Positions 11,540 through 22,322 of a stretch of DNA of 64,000 bases are shown piece by piece; position 1 is the first letter of the stretch, and every line of letters starts with the position of its first letter. The position numbers were made by a program, and so were the translations under genes. This DNA is from Coptis chinensis (Eukaryota > Streptophyta > Magnoliopsida > Ranunculales > Ranunculaceae), in contig CM027381.1 of the NCBI GenBank assembly GCA_015680905.1, forward strand, positions 496,001-560,000. Direction: 5' to 3'. The notes under the pieces were generated by a model. It was not told where the DNA came from, ran no database searches, and was given only the letters and a program-made list of their open reading frames with translations.

Positions 11540-11582
11540 GCCCCCCCCAAACAAAAAGCATGCTTTGTCCTCAAAGCATTTA
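11540..11582 (-). promoter_or_regulatory. Internal polypurine-tract-like module of element B
   Basis: The minus strand reads a hairpin (TGCTTTGAGGACAAAGCA) and then TTTGTTTGGGGGGGGC. This repeats the layout of the 3' polypurine tract about 1.6 kb away, and it recurs in C (38763-38810) and D (29959-29996). Two more G-rich tracts without the hairpin lie at 12404-12414 and 12678-12690. Confidence 0.6.
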
Positions 11583-11639
11583 AATAAAGAGGGTAGGAAA
11601 ATACCATGGAAACGCGCGAAATTGTGGAACATCTGCAAA

Positions 11640-12138
11640 ACAAGGTTAGAACATACTAATATAGGAAATACAAAAACTGACGCAACTCTATAAGAGTTCC
11701 ACCCATTATGGGGTTAACAGAATGAAATTGCTTGGGACATAGGCACACTAACGTAAACTAAAACTTACCTCCACTCCCGGACATGCATATTATCTACCCA
11801 ATAGCATCATGGGTCTTGTATTTCGATTGGGCATGGCAAGTCCAAGAACAAATGCTAGCAAGAACCATAAGCGGTTCCTAGCCTACGTGTGTGATCACCT
11901 CGCGAAACCAAGCAATATAAGTAGTGCTTTGGAACAGATCTTTGAAAGACTGTTCTGGTATTATTATAGGAGATGTCATCTCAAAACTACGCTCTGGAAC
12001 ATTTGCAAAACAACCGGGCACAACTCGCGGAAAACTGGAATTTTTCTGGTCCACGGAAGTCGGCTGGCGCTTCATTATAGATAGGGCGCTGAGTCGCTCT
12101 GAAATTTTAGAATTCCAGTGTTTTAGCTGGTCGCTCAA
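11640..12138 (-). pseudogene. Remnant of the Athila-type 3' ORF in element B
   Basis: Minus-strand fragment; the open part is 11878-12138 with FPRVVPGCFANVPERSFEMT and EQSFKDLFQSTTYIAWF. The second motif matches ENSLFEDLFQSTTYGAWF-like sequence in C at 39690-39941, where the ORF is longer. The conserved NIGTVMF and GEWRF block of C and D is lost or unrecognisable here. A function is not known with certainty; such 3' ORFs in Athila elements are sometimes called env-like. Confidence 0.55.
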
Positions 12139-12734
12139 CTTAACTGGCGCCAGCTCTAGGTCCGATAGATGATGGATGGTCGCGCTCGGCTTGGCTGGCG
12201 CTCGAGCAAAATTCAGAACAAAATATCTGAGCCTTGAAAGTCGCTCTCTGTAGAAGCCTTGAGAAGCTTTCGGAGTTGCTGAAAATTGAAAAATGAGACT
12301 AAGCGTGGGAGTGAAAGGTGAGTGATGGAAATTAGGTGTAGTGTGGGTTGTGAGTGTAGAATGAATGAAGTTTATATAAAATCATCTTTGGAATAGATAA
12401 CACCACCCCCAAAAACAGTTTGGGAAGGTGGGATCAACATTAACTAATCACGCACAATGAAAATAACGACATTATATTCATATTGTCATTCAAACAACAT
12501 TTCACTACAAAAGTCAAAATTAACTACGGAATTTTAACAACGTAACATCCTATCTACTAAAAATAATAAAAGACAACATCAAAACAACAAACAAGTAGAA
12601 ATCTAGCTACTCTTCAAGGGAGCGAGGTGGGGGTAAGAATAGGAATTTGAGTGATCAAGAATGGAAAAACCAAACACCCCACCCCCAAACAAATTTTTGA
12701 AAACAGGTTTGTAAAAATTTGTTTTAAAACGGGG

Positions 12735-12760
12735 GTCTTTTAAAGTCAGATTCCCGAGAC
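12735..12760 (-). repeat. Hairpin unit in element B (first)
   Basis: One copy of the GTCTCGGGAATCTGAC...AAAAGAC unit on the minus strand, the same kind as the arrays in A1, A2 and D. A second, more divergent unit lies at 13041-13070. Confidence 0.6.
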
Positions 12761-13040
12761 TTGCTAGATTACTATTTTTATAGCTTTAAACTTTTTTACT
12801 TTTTATGAATTAGGTTTAATATAAAGGAAAACAATAAGCAGTAAAGACATAATTCACACCATAGAGAAACATGACTCAAAAACCGAGAAAACATGCAAGA
12901 GTGGAAAACGTGAATTATGTGAAAGCGTGGACTTAGGATCGGTACTTACAGCCCACACACTCCATAGGGAGGGCCGGTTACCTGAATGGTGCACTCACCA
13001 ATATATGGAAATGAAAGGAAATGCACCAAACACAAAAATT

Positions 13041-13070
13041 GAGTCGTTTATAGTCGGATACTTTCGAGAC
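13041..13070 (-). repeat. Hairpin unit in element B (second)
   Basis: The minus strand reads GTCTCGAAAG, TATCCGAC and ATAAACGAC. It is paired like the first unit at 12735-12760 and is also found in C at 42965-42991. Here no small Cys-rich ORF precedes it. Confidence 0.5.
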
Positions 13071-13193
13071 TTTATCTAAATATATGTATGAATATGCGGT
13101 TTATCATATATCAACAACCGAAATAGTTGTGGATCATTCCATAAATAAATATCACAGCAAACATATCCAAACACAATCAAGCACCAAGATTTC

Positions 13194-13960
13194 CTACGAC
13201 GCAGACCTAGTGGAATGAAAGCGAAGTCGAATAGACCTATAACATAACCGAGCATGCACCTTATGTTTCATCTTTTGAACGAGAGGGTGTCCTAGTGAAT
13301 AAGTGTGGAAAAGTGAATGGTTGTGGAAGATATGGTGGATTGGGATAAGTTTTAGAGGGAGAGCATGGAAAAATGAGGATGTGGGTTTAGCACAAAACTC
13401 ATTCATGGTGTAGTTAGGGACCTGTCTCAAGTCTGAAAATGAAGGTGTCAAGTGGTTTATCCTTGGGAAGTATTTGTTTACTAGGTGGATTTAAAAATCA
13501 TGAAGCACGGGAGAAACTAAAGGATCGAGTGCAAACTTCGAGGTTCCTTTGAAAAGGTGGAGGGTGGGGAATATTGGTGAGGGAAGGTGAATGATTCTCA
13601 GCCTAGAGCTCTCAAGTCCATATCATGAGAAATCTTGATATGTGCAAGACATTCCTCAATAGTTGGGTCAAAAGGATCACTTTGGGATAGAGATTGAAAA
13701 ATTCATCTTCCGTCATAGCATCAAAGGATGTATGGTTGTTGGCAAGGGGACTCGTGAAGTGGTGGTAAAGAAGCGGTGCAAAAAGAGTTGCGGAATTCTT
13801 CTTCTATTTCGCCTACTACCGTGGAGTCATTGTTAAAGTCGAATTTCGAAGGAAAGGAATTTGTTTAATTTGTTTCTCGAAACATGTTTTTGAAATAATC
13901 TTGAGCTAAGCTCTCGATCATGCTAACCTCTCCATGTGTAGATGAATCAGGATCGCGGTC
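13194..13960 (-). pseudogene. Post-protease region of element B that replaces RT-RNase H-integrase
   Basis: Minus-strand segment directly after the protease. The open part 13194-13451 has the TMNEFCAKPTSSFF motif, a Pro/His/Phe-rich stretch and KHKVHARLC near the end. The same segment in C is open for 206 residues (43092-43712) and is acidic in its first half. I find no RT, RNase H or integrase motif between the protease and here. The function is unknown. Confidence 0.6.
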
Positions 13961-13969
13961 CTAGTTTTG

Positions 13970-14574
13970 AAAACATTTACCTCAACGTAAAGATGGCCAA
14001 AGGACAAGGACATCGAACCATCGCTGGCGGTTTATGGCGTTGGCGAGTAGCCAAGAAGGGACGCCCTAAAATGATAGGTACAGAGAGTCGTTAGTGACTT
14101 ACGTGTCTAGGACAACGAAGTCGGCCGGGTAGTAAAAATTTTGGACTTTAACTAGCACGTTTTCAACCACCCCTTAGGATACTTAATAGACCCGGTCACT
14201 AATTGCAGCGTCATTTTAGTAGGTTGCATCTCCTCTAGACCTATTTGTTTATACAAATAAAATGGGAGTAAGTTAACACTAGCCCCCGTGTCTAATAGCC
14301 GGTCGTCGTGTGAGAATCTCCTAAGGTGCATTGTCTGATAGGGATCTAACCGTGGTCCTTGTACTTAACAATTCCATTATTTTCGGATAGCGTTGGGAAT
14401 TGTTACGTTAAAAGCGTCTTTTGGTATATTGGTCTTACGCCTAGTAGTACACAACTCCTTAAGAAACTTAGCATGGTGTGGTAGCTTTTTAATAGCTTCG
14501 AGAAAGGGAAGGTTTATAGTTAGATTTTTGAAAACGTTCCTAATCTCCTCATAATTTGTATCCCTAGTTAACAT
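13970..14574 (-). pseudogene. Retropepsin region of element B
   Basis: The minus strand shows the linker NYEEIRNVFKNLTINLPFL and AKFLKELCTTRRKTN (14377-14574). A protease active site LLDTGASVNLLPF follows around 14265-14305, in another frame, with VENV and FYYPADFV after it. The canonical DTGAS is kept, unlike DLGAS in A1, C and D. It belongs to the element polyprotein and would mature Gag. Frame breaks make this copy doubtful. Confidence 0.75.
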
Positions 14575-14799
14575 GGCTAATTTTTGGGGAAACGGTGTTT
14601 TCTCTCTATAATTAGCATATGGATCAACAGGATGTTTAACCTTGGCTTTTTGTTTCTTAGGTTGTGGTTTAACTGGTACCTCTACGGTTGTAGGCTCTTG
14701 GGTTTCTATTTCGTATCTAGTTCGATATCCGTTGTAGGGAGAATCTTGATGGGGTAACTATAGGCATAGTTACTTTGTTATCAACCACTCTTCCGTAAG

Positions 14800-16397
14800 C
14801 GGAGAGTGGTGATGGCATTTAGCTCACCTACGGTTGTAGTTTCCATTACTAGTATTACCGTTTACCTCAAAGGCCGTGTTTGCCGTTCTAGGGTTGGGTA
14901 TCGTATCGGCTTTCGAAAACGCCTTTTGGTTGGGCTTTCTCTTGGGCTAACTTGTTGGTTTAAATTATTAACAGATTGTAGAATGTGTTGGTTAGATTGA
15001 GCCATGGTTTGGAAAAGTTGTTGGCTCACTTGTATGAAGGTGTCAAGACGATCCGGTTGTGTGGGTGTAATAGTCACGGGTGGTGTGACTGGAACTATGT
15101 CGCGTTGATTATTTATAGGCGGATTGTGATAGTTATTATTTACCGGAACGATACCTCTATTAGCATTATAATTATTATAACTATATTGACCTTGTGCTTG
15201 ACCTTGTCGAGGTTGTGCTTGGTTGTTATAATTATTATAATTACCCTGACCCTGTCCTTGTCCTGGAGGAGCTTGGTTATAAGCGTGTGTTGCCTAACAT
15301 ATTGATTATTGTACCACTGGAGGTGTGACTTGTTGGTTATTTCTCCAACCGAAGTTGGGATTTTGTCTCAAAGGGGCGTTAGGTTCACTATTAATAGAAC
15401 AAGAATGTTCATAGGCTATAGGGACGATGGGAGTCGGGATGCTTTCGGGACTCAATGAGAAACTACATGGATTTGAATTTACATTCATGACGGGGGATAG
15501 GCTTTTGTTGTACGTAAATGGCCTCAACCTTTTTAGTTAGAGATTCGATTAAATTTTTAAGTTCTAGATCGGGTTTAACCTCAAACATCTTGGTAGCCTT
15601 AAGCGTGGTGGAAGAAGAACTAGCGAGCGGAGTAATAATCACTACCCCCGGTTGTTATTTCGCTTTAGTTTGATCCTCTAAAAATTTGTAAGCCTCCTTG
15701 GCTCCTTTACTTAGGAAACTACCCCATTCATTATGTCAAGGACTTCTTTATGGTGGTGTAGAAGTCCTTTGAAAAAGGCAACGAACTAACGTGTCTTTAG
15801 CTAGGTTATGGTGTGGACACTCTATAAGGAGATCGGTGAAACGATTCCATGCCTCGAAAATGATTCATGAGGATTCGCCGGAAGAAATGAATCTTGAAAA
15901 GCATTTCATCCGTCTTTAGGGGTGGGTAAAATGCTCCATAAACGGTGAACAAGTTTAGCCCACGAAGTCCACAATTAGGCAGGGGGTTAACCAAGACGCC
16001 TTTATCGGCTAATGTGAAAGGAAATACCCTTAGTTTAATCATTTCCGCACCAACCGTGGTAGGATGGTGGAATGTTGTAAGGACTTGTTCAATCCTACGC
16101 GATGTAGCCGATAGGGTTTTTCATGGTCTAACCCATGAAAACGGGTAACAGATTAAATATGTTTGGGGAATCGAAAATCCCCAATCGGTCCGCTAGAACG
16201 ATGCAAGACTTAGGGCTATATTTCAAAGCTTTGTAGAAGTCGGAGAGAGGAGTCTCTCTTTTTCTTCCATTACCATTATATGGTATGGTGTGTGTGATAG
16301 TAGTTAGAGGTGTCGTGGGTGGTATACTAGATAGACTTGTTTGTTGTGGTGTAATTACGTTTGTTGTTTTGTTCGACCGGACCTTAATCTCATGCAA
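14800..16397 (-). pseudogene. gag region of element B, frameshifted, without a working zinc knuckle
   Basis: The start MHEIKVRSNKTTN at 16397 opens an 89-residue frame ending in NIFNLLPVFMG. Further pieces include LRVFPFTLADKG (15806-16042) and a Gln/Asn-rich part (14862-15077) with TFIQVSQQLFQTMAQSN. At the site of the CX2CX4HX4C knuckle of D (23229-23270), B has NPCSFSLSPES (15306-15527): only the first Cys remains. C shows the same loss. Frameshifts interrupt the frame at least three times. Confidence 0.75.
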
Positions 16398-16919
16398 GAC
16401 TAAGTTAAGCTTTAACTAAACATGCACACTCTAAACAATTCTCGATATACTAGTAGAAAACTTCTAACCGGAAATGCGAGGTATGGAAGAAAGGAATACC
16501 GATAAGCGTCCTTGCTTCGCTTATGAATAGCGTCTTGTAATGCGCGTGTTGAGTGTAATAAGAGATTAGAACACCGAAAAACTTGACAATTCGAAGTTTA
16601 AATCAAACTGTGGAAATCACGGAATTTCGGAGGAGGTGGCGCTATCTATCTTGAAGCTGCTGGCGCCAAGGCAAAGTCGAAGCTCCGATAAGATAGCGCT
16701 GGTCGCTCTCTTTGAAGCGTGCGGCCTTCGGTGTATAAACGAGAAGTCAAGAAGATAGCTGGTCGCGCTCTCTTTGAAGCTGGCCTTCAGTCGTTTTCTC
16801 GCGGAATTTTTCCAAAACTGAAGCGGCAAAACCGGTATGATGAATCAAACAAGGGTGGGTGGGTGAAATGGGACTTAAAAATAACTATTTCTACAAAGAA
16901 AACAATGCTAAAGTGCAAC
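16398..16919 (-). other. 5' leader of element B with short GC-rich repeats
   Basis: Non-coding leader between primer site and gag. Near 16684-16797 two related copies of a segment with GGTCGC, CTCTCTTTGAAGC and GGCCTTC follow each other, and AGCGC/GGCGCC motifs cluster here. A similar cluster lies upstream of the 3' ORF at 12045-12215. Confidence 0.55.
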
Positions 16920-16938
16920 TAAGATGGGCGGTATGCCA
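16920..16938 (-). promoter_or_regulatory. Primer-binding site of element B
   Basis: The minus strand next to the LTR end reads AATGGCATACCGCCCATC. It keeps TGGC and CCGCC of the tRNA-Asp-like site but is altered compared with TGGCGCCGCTGCC in C. Confidence 0.55.
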
Positions 16939-16940
16939 TT

Positions 16941-18337
16941 TGATAAATTGTAAAATGTATAGTCTACCTACGAAATGAACTACTTAATCCAAAACGTAAA
17001 GTAAACTAAACTTATATTTTACGTGCTTGATTATCAAAGCTTCTACTCTCAATGCGAATTGCACTAAATGGAGTAATGAAGTTAAGTTCCACTCCTAGTT
17101 CCCTAGCATGGATTGTTTTCTAAGTCTAACTAGTCGCTCTTTAAGTCAATGAGAGCTTTACTGAAAGGGTGTTATACTCACGATGAAACTAAAATGAGTC
17201 TACGTTGAATTTAACTACTAATACTATGGAAATATGCTTGTTTTTAATCTAGATAAAGGATTAGAGGGGAATTGAATCCACCTCGAATCCAACTTAATAA
17301 CCTAGTATAGATTCTTGTATCTCGATTTCTCACGTTCTACGGCAAGAAATTCGAAGTTCTAATCCCTAGTGTTCATGGCATTTCTACCGAAGTACTAACT
17401 AGCATGTGAAGTCGCCCACCCATTCTCATGGCTTAAACACGACCTTCTAGAGTGGAATAGAATCTACAAACAATTCTACACTAACAACTAAGTTTTCATC
17501 AAGGCTTCATCAACCCCTCTAATGGAGGTTTTAGCCTTGATTCATTAAACTAACATTTCCCATTGAATCTAAACTAAACATAATATAAAGATTCTAACTT
17601 TATGAAATTTAACTAATCTAAATTAAACAATAACAAAAATCTAATTAACAACTAAGCATTGAATAACAAGTAGTAAATGAAATTAGATCTAACAATTGTA
17701 ATTGACAAATCGAAATTGAATCAAGAACAACTATTTTATTATCTAATTCAAGGGAGAACAATCATTCAATACTAAATTTAAAACAAGAATAAAACTAATT
17801 ACTTTAATATAAAAACTAGATCTAGAACTAAGGTTTAATGGAGGCTAACTAATCTAATTTATTTTCTAACCTAACTATCTACCATTAACAATGAACTAAG
17901 CTTTTGTTTTTATACATTCAGATCCAAAATCGTGCATGGGCTTGGAGCCATGTTTTGGGCCGAGAATCAGCCCAAAACCCAATTCTTCGATCCAAAAGGC
18001 CTCTTCAGCTGCAGTTTGCTTCCACAGACTTTTCGTCCACTTCTGCTCCTCTGATTGGGTCAAGGCTTGGACCATTACAAAGCTCTTTCCGAGCCGGTCG
18101 TTTTGACATAAGGTATGCCCAATTCGGAGGTCTGAGTCCAAAGATACGGCTTTTGGAAGTTCTCACGACTTTTGCTCCTCGTATCTCGCTAAAGTGGTAC
18201 ATTTCGCACATAATGGACTTTGAAGCCTGAAATGCATAAAACGCGTAATCGGTGTTAACTCTTACTTATTATTCCCATAATTGGTCTAACAAGTATGATT
18301 ATTAAGGGGTTAAAACTACAGTTTTGGGCTCTTATCA
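16941..18337 (-). repeat. 5' LTR of element B
   Basis: 1397-bp direct repeat of 8559-9961. It ends TTATCA at 18337, followed by the target duplication AAGAA and the resumed A1 LTR. Its minus-strand TATA box is at 17906-17914. Confidence 0.93.
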
Positions 18338-19074
18338 AAGAACACGAAGAACGAGAAGAAGAAGAGTCGAAGAACATAAGACTAGAAAAACTAATTTATT
18401 AAGACTCGGCTAGTTAAAACCGATCTTTTTATTATTAATCTCTCTACGCCTCAAGTTAGGAGACAAGAATATAAGCGAATTAGCAAATTACATGAGGCAC
18501 TTAGGTCCTCTATTTATAGAGGTTACAATAAGTTCTAGAAGCATTCCAAACCGTCATTTGTTTCCTAATACAAATAGACTTCTTTCAGAGTCCAACTTTG
18601 TCTCCAAAACTGAAAAGGAATTGGCTACGATTAATCGATTTATGCGTCTAGGCGATTACGATTCATCGCGTCTCGGGCGTGATCAATCGCGTCGGACACT
18701 TTCGATCCATCGTCCCTAGACGCGTAAGCCTATTTTGTTTCTTCCGCTCCATCCTTCTATCCTCTTTTGCGGCTTTGGTCCAAGCAGCGAATCCTTTGGC
18801 CTTGGGCTTCCAAATAGGCTTTAAAATAGGTCCAAGTCGCATCTTTAATAGCTTCAATTCCTTGGCCTTCTCCATGATTGTCCACGGGCTTCCCATGTGA
18901 TCCTTAATGCTCCGAATTACTCCGTTTTACCCCTTTTTCTCTAATATTCCAAAAAACTCTCTCTTTCACTGTAGAATCATAAAACATAAAACATAACAAA
19001 CACTATTACTCTACTAAGATGGCTAAACAAGAGGCATAATCGAGGGTTAAATAGCACTTTTTGAGCACTTATCA
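18338..19074 (-). repeat. 5' LTR of A1, outer part
   Basis: Continuation of the A1 LTR after element B. It matches 51396-52130 of A2 in reverse and ends TTATCA at 19074 (TGATAAGTGCTCAAAA on the minus strand). TATAAATAG on the minus strand at 18510-18518 corresponds to 51944-51952 in A2 and is the likely TATA box. LINE sequence starts at 19075. Confidence 0.88.
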
Positions 19075-19227
19075 GCTGCCCATCCTGTTGCAATCTGGAA
19101 AGAAGCATCAAACCTAATATTAATGCATTCATTTGGTATAATAGGAAACACATAGTCAAAATCAAAAAGAGTTGAAGGATGTTCGTGAGCAATAGAAGTT
19201 CTATTCTCAAGGTTGCTTGTAGCAACG
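19075..19227 (-). pseudogene. LINE piece 3: start of the RNase H domain
   Basis: The minus strand encodes ATSNLENRTSIAHEHPSTLF, then NECINIRFDASFQIATGWAA. The second block is the first catalytic Asp segment (FDAS) of a plant L1-type RNase H. The LINE frame runs in from 33219-33642 once element D and one target duplication (CAACG) are set aside, and it is cut here by the LTR end of A1. The rest of the domain must lie beyond A1, off the left edge. Confidence 0.8.
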
Positions 19228-20937
19228 TGATAAGCACCCAAAATTGTAATATTAAACACCGGGAGACATAGCATTTTGGTCGATTATGTGTTTAATAATA
19301 ATGTAATAATTATATTTTCGTACTTTTACAGGTTTTCGCAATTAAAATAAATATAGTGATAAAACATGCATCGGAAATGCGGGAATACGGGAATATTTGA
19401 AGTTTCACTCAACCCTCGTGAAGCCCAACAAAGCGACTAGAGCGAAGTTTCCAAAAGAACAAAACGGTCGAACGGGTCCACATATAAAAAGCGACAAACT
19501 TCGAAGCTCAAATCGGATAAATCTAGATGTCGGCGTTGGCTAGTGAAGCTGCCATAGCGACCCGACGAACTTTCTTGCTAGCGACGAAAGTCGTAAAAGC
19601 GCCAAAAAATCGGCACCATGGACACAGTTAAGTGGACCCACTGTGGGTCCGGAAGGCATGACGAGTCACCATAAGCGGTGGCAAAGGATGGTTTCAATTT
19701 GGTACCACGGCAAGAGAGAAGACACGTACCAATTCAAACCAGGTGGTTTGAATTGAAATGAGCTACAAAACAAAAACTTAAAAAGCAAAAAGACGAAAAG
19801 CTAAACAGATCAAAACAAAACTTTGATTCTCAAAGTTTTGAACAAATCAATTAGCTAACGAACAAAACTCAATTAAATGGTTCACAAGCCATCCAACCTA
19901 TATATATGAGGGGGGGGCCTTCATTATTACCCCCTTCAAAGATATTCATGCTTTAGCTTCCGCCTAGTTAGTTTATGTATTCAGTACTTACATTCTGTCA
20001 TTTCCATTCCAGCAGCTTATATACTGTAAGTTATTTTACCCTTAATAACAGTCATTTCTTTTCTAGTTTAATTCCTATCATGCATTTATTTACTTAATGT
20101 ATACAGCAAGTTTTATTATTCCTTCTATGACCATGAGCTAATCCGTGGGGAGGGTTATCTTTGCTTTCGTGTAAAATCGGATTGACTCTTTAATATTCTA
20201 GAGTCACTACTTAGGAATTAGGCTTAGATTTGATATCCGGTCCCAAAATGACTGAGACTGTACAAAGTTGGACTGCTGATGCTCGGGACGGTCTGTCGCG
20301 TCCCAAAATGTCTCGCATGTTCGTAGCGACTCTGCAGTGTCGAACAACTCTCCGATTCGGTCCGGTGATGTGAAATCGAGCCGAGAGCTTAAATAATATA
20401 CCGAGAGATGAGATATTATTGAAACTCCTTATGCTAGTGAAATCGCCCTAGAGATGTGGGCATGCACTAGGGATCAATACTTCGGCGCCGTCTCGAAAAC
20501 GAGGCGAATTAGAGATGTAGTGATGTGGTAATATAAACTGTTGAAAAATGATTCTCGCATGAGTAGGACTAACTCTCTCCCTGTTTCTCTATTTTTATTT
20601 ACCTACAATCGCCGAAGTAATTTATATTATTTGCATTACCGTTAATTTAATTAAAACCAACTAAAAAGAAACTTAAAAATCCTACTCACCAAAAGTTGTA
20701 ATTTCCGTTGTGAACCTATCCGAGCCCTAAGGTTTGGACGATCCCTTACTCGACCTATCCTACCAAACCCACGTGAGTAAGGTAACTTGACTAAAACGCA
20801 CGCGACTATCACGGACGTTGGACTTTGACTTTGGACTTAGGTCTTTGGACTTAGGACTTTTTGACTGTGGACCTCGGACTTAAGAAAATAAGTAACTCTG
20901 AAAACCAAAACGCGTGTATAAAGAGCGTTTTTTATCA
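19228..20937 (+). repeat. 5' LTR of element D
   Basis: 1710 bp, TGATAAGC to TTATCA. It differs from the 3' LTR (31520-33218) mostly in short clusters rich in C and G. A TATA box lies at 19899-19908. Confidence 0.93.
19899..19908 (+). promoter_or_regulatory. TATA box of D 5' LTR
   Basis: TATATATATG followed by a G-rich run. It is kept at 32201-32210 in the 3' LTR. The transcript probably starts about 30 bp downstream, near TTCATTATTACCC. Confidence 0.6.
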
Positions 20938-20939
20938 AA

Positions 20940-20957
20940 TGGCGCCACCGCACGCCG
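20940..20957 (+). promoter_or_regulatory. Primer-binding site of element D
   Basis: TGGCGCCACCGCACGCC begins two bases after the LTR. The first seven bases fit the tRNA-Asp-type site of Athila elements; the rest has drifted or contains errors. Confidence 0.7.
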
Positions 20958-21802
20958 GAAGGACTCGGACTTAACGTAATAACCGGAATACATCCATAAA
21001 ACCCCATCCCTACCTCCTCATCTTTTTAAATTTTCATTTCTGTTATAATACTAACAAGTTAGGTAACTCTTTTACCGTAACTCTTTACCCTAACTTTTTC
21101 TACTAACAAAATATCGTGGAACCAAGTTTTGTTTATTTTCATTAGCGACAACCGAGTACTCGTAGGAATTTGAAGTACTAAACAGACAAAAGAGTCTCGT
21201 CTGAGACTGAATTAGTAGCACGCTTGAGACTAACACGAGTATCAACACTCCGGTTTTCAGGTCTGAGCCACTTTCCTTTTCATTACTCTTTTTGGGCTCT
21301 TTGGTCCTTTTTCTAGTAAGCATAAGCTCGGGGAGTTAGTCGATCGCTATACGAGGAATCGCGGGGCTTTGGTTTCAAACTCTTAAACTCCTCAAACTTT
21401 GTCGAGGATATTATTTGCTATAACCTGTTTTACCTCGTGATATTTGTATGTTGGCATGAGGACTCCTTGCATGTAAAGGTGGTTCGTCATTACATATTCA
21501 CGTTAACACAATATGATTCAAATATATTTTGATATATGCGTAGCGTCAAACCATCGCTTAAAATATTTTTGTATGTGTATGTTACATCAATTCGCATTAA
21601 CGGTATTCAATTGCATGAGTTCGTTCTCGACATTCCCCTAGCTCAATGATAACTTATATATAGTTAACATTATAGGTAATATAGATTTGCATGGGTAGAC
21701 TTTTCTGCGTAAACTAGTATATGTTAGTTAGTTTCTATTTTGGCATCTATCGTTTTAATTGCATATTTCGTAATCACGTCTCCATAATACATTAATTACG
21801 TA

Positions 21803-21889
<87 letters not shown>

Positions 21890-22322
21890 TAAAAAAAAAA
21901 AATAAAAAAAATAAAAATAAAAAATCATAGTAATTAAAAATTTCATCTAGATCATCTTGATAACACCCCCGCATAATACACCATCATAAATCATCATCCT
22001 ATTCCATCGATTGCCTAGGAAACTTGAAAAATTGAGGTTGCCTAATTAAGGAACGTGCTAGCACAAACAACCTCCCTCAATTCTCTCAGGTGACTTGGCT
22101 GCTGGAATATTCACACGTTATCCTAGCTTCCCCTCGCCGAAGTTAGCATTTCTCGGAAGACGTGCTTCAACTCCCTCCTTCCTAAATTCTAAAACCTCCA
22201 GTCATTATTCGTTCCTTATGAGCCTTAAATTAAAATTTATATTTGTATGAGACTTCGGTCTGGTAAACATAAGGAATTAGAACTTACATATCATCGCCGA
22301 AAAATACAAGAAACAACTGTTT
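20958..22322 (+). other. 5' leader of element D
   Basis: Non-coding stretch of about 1.4 kb before gag with a long AT microsatellite (21807-21878) and an A-rich run after it. I see no conserved coding frame. Open frames on the minus strand here are (YI)n translations of the microsatellite or unsupported. Confidence 0.65.
21807..21878. repeat. (AT)n microsatellite in D leader
   Basis: About 36 AT dinucleotides without interruption, followed by an A-rich tract to about 21925. Confidence 0.95.

Larger units (their letters stand above)
8559..18337 (-). mobile_element. Non-autonomous Athila-like element B (9.8 kb), nested in the A1 LTR
   Basis: A complete LTR element with LTRs at 8559-9961 and 16941-18337 that begin TGATAA and end TTATCA. 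It is flanked by a perfect 5-bp duplication AAGAA (8554-8558 and 18338-18342). The primer site lies next to the right LTR and the polypurine tract next to the left one, so it is read on the minus strand. Inside are gag, a retropepsin with DTGAS, a short acidic/Pro-rich region, a remnant of the Athila 3' ORF and a long structured 3' UTR. RT, RNase H and integrase are absent. The same organisation in element C points to a non-autonomous lineage. Confidence 0.9.
1..19074 (-). mobile_element. Athila-like Ty3/gypsy retrotransposon A1, partial, interrupted by element B
   Basis: A minus-strand LTR retrotransposon whose 5' LTR is on the right (7762-8558 plus 18338-19074) and whose 3' LTR lies beyond the left edge. 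Reading leftward from the LTR there is a TGGTGCC-type primer site, a gag with a zinc knuckle, a retropepsin, RT, RNase H, integrase and a long non-coding tail. This gag-pro-RT-RH-INT order, the large LTR and the tRNA-Asp-like primer site are typical of the Athila lineage. The right LTR end (TTATCA at 19074) abuts a LINE, so A1 inserted in that LINE. Element B (8559-18337) later inserted in the LTR. All reading frames are broken. The same family recurs in opposite orientation as A2 at 51396-64000. Confidence 0.9.

Noticed and set aside
21755..21974. Minus-strand frames with (YI)n
   Set aside because: Translation of the AT microsatellite.
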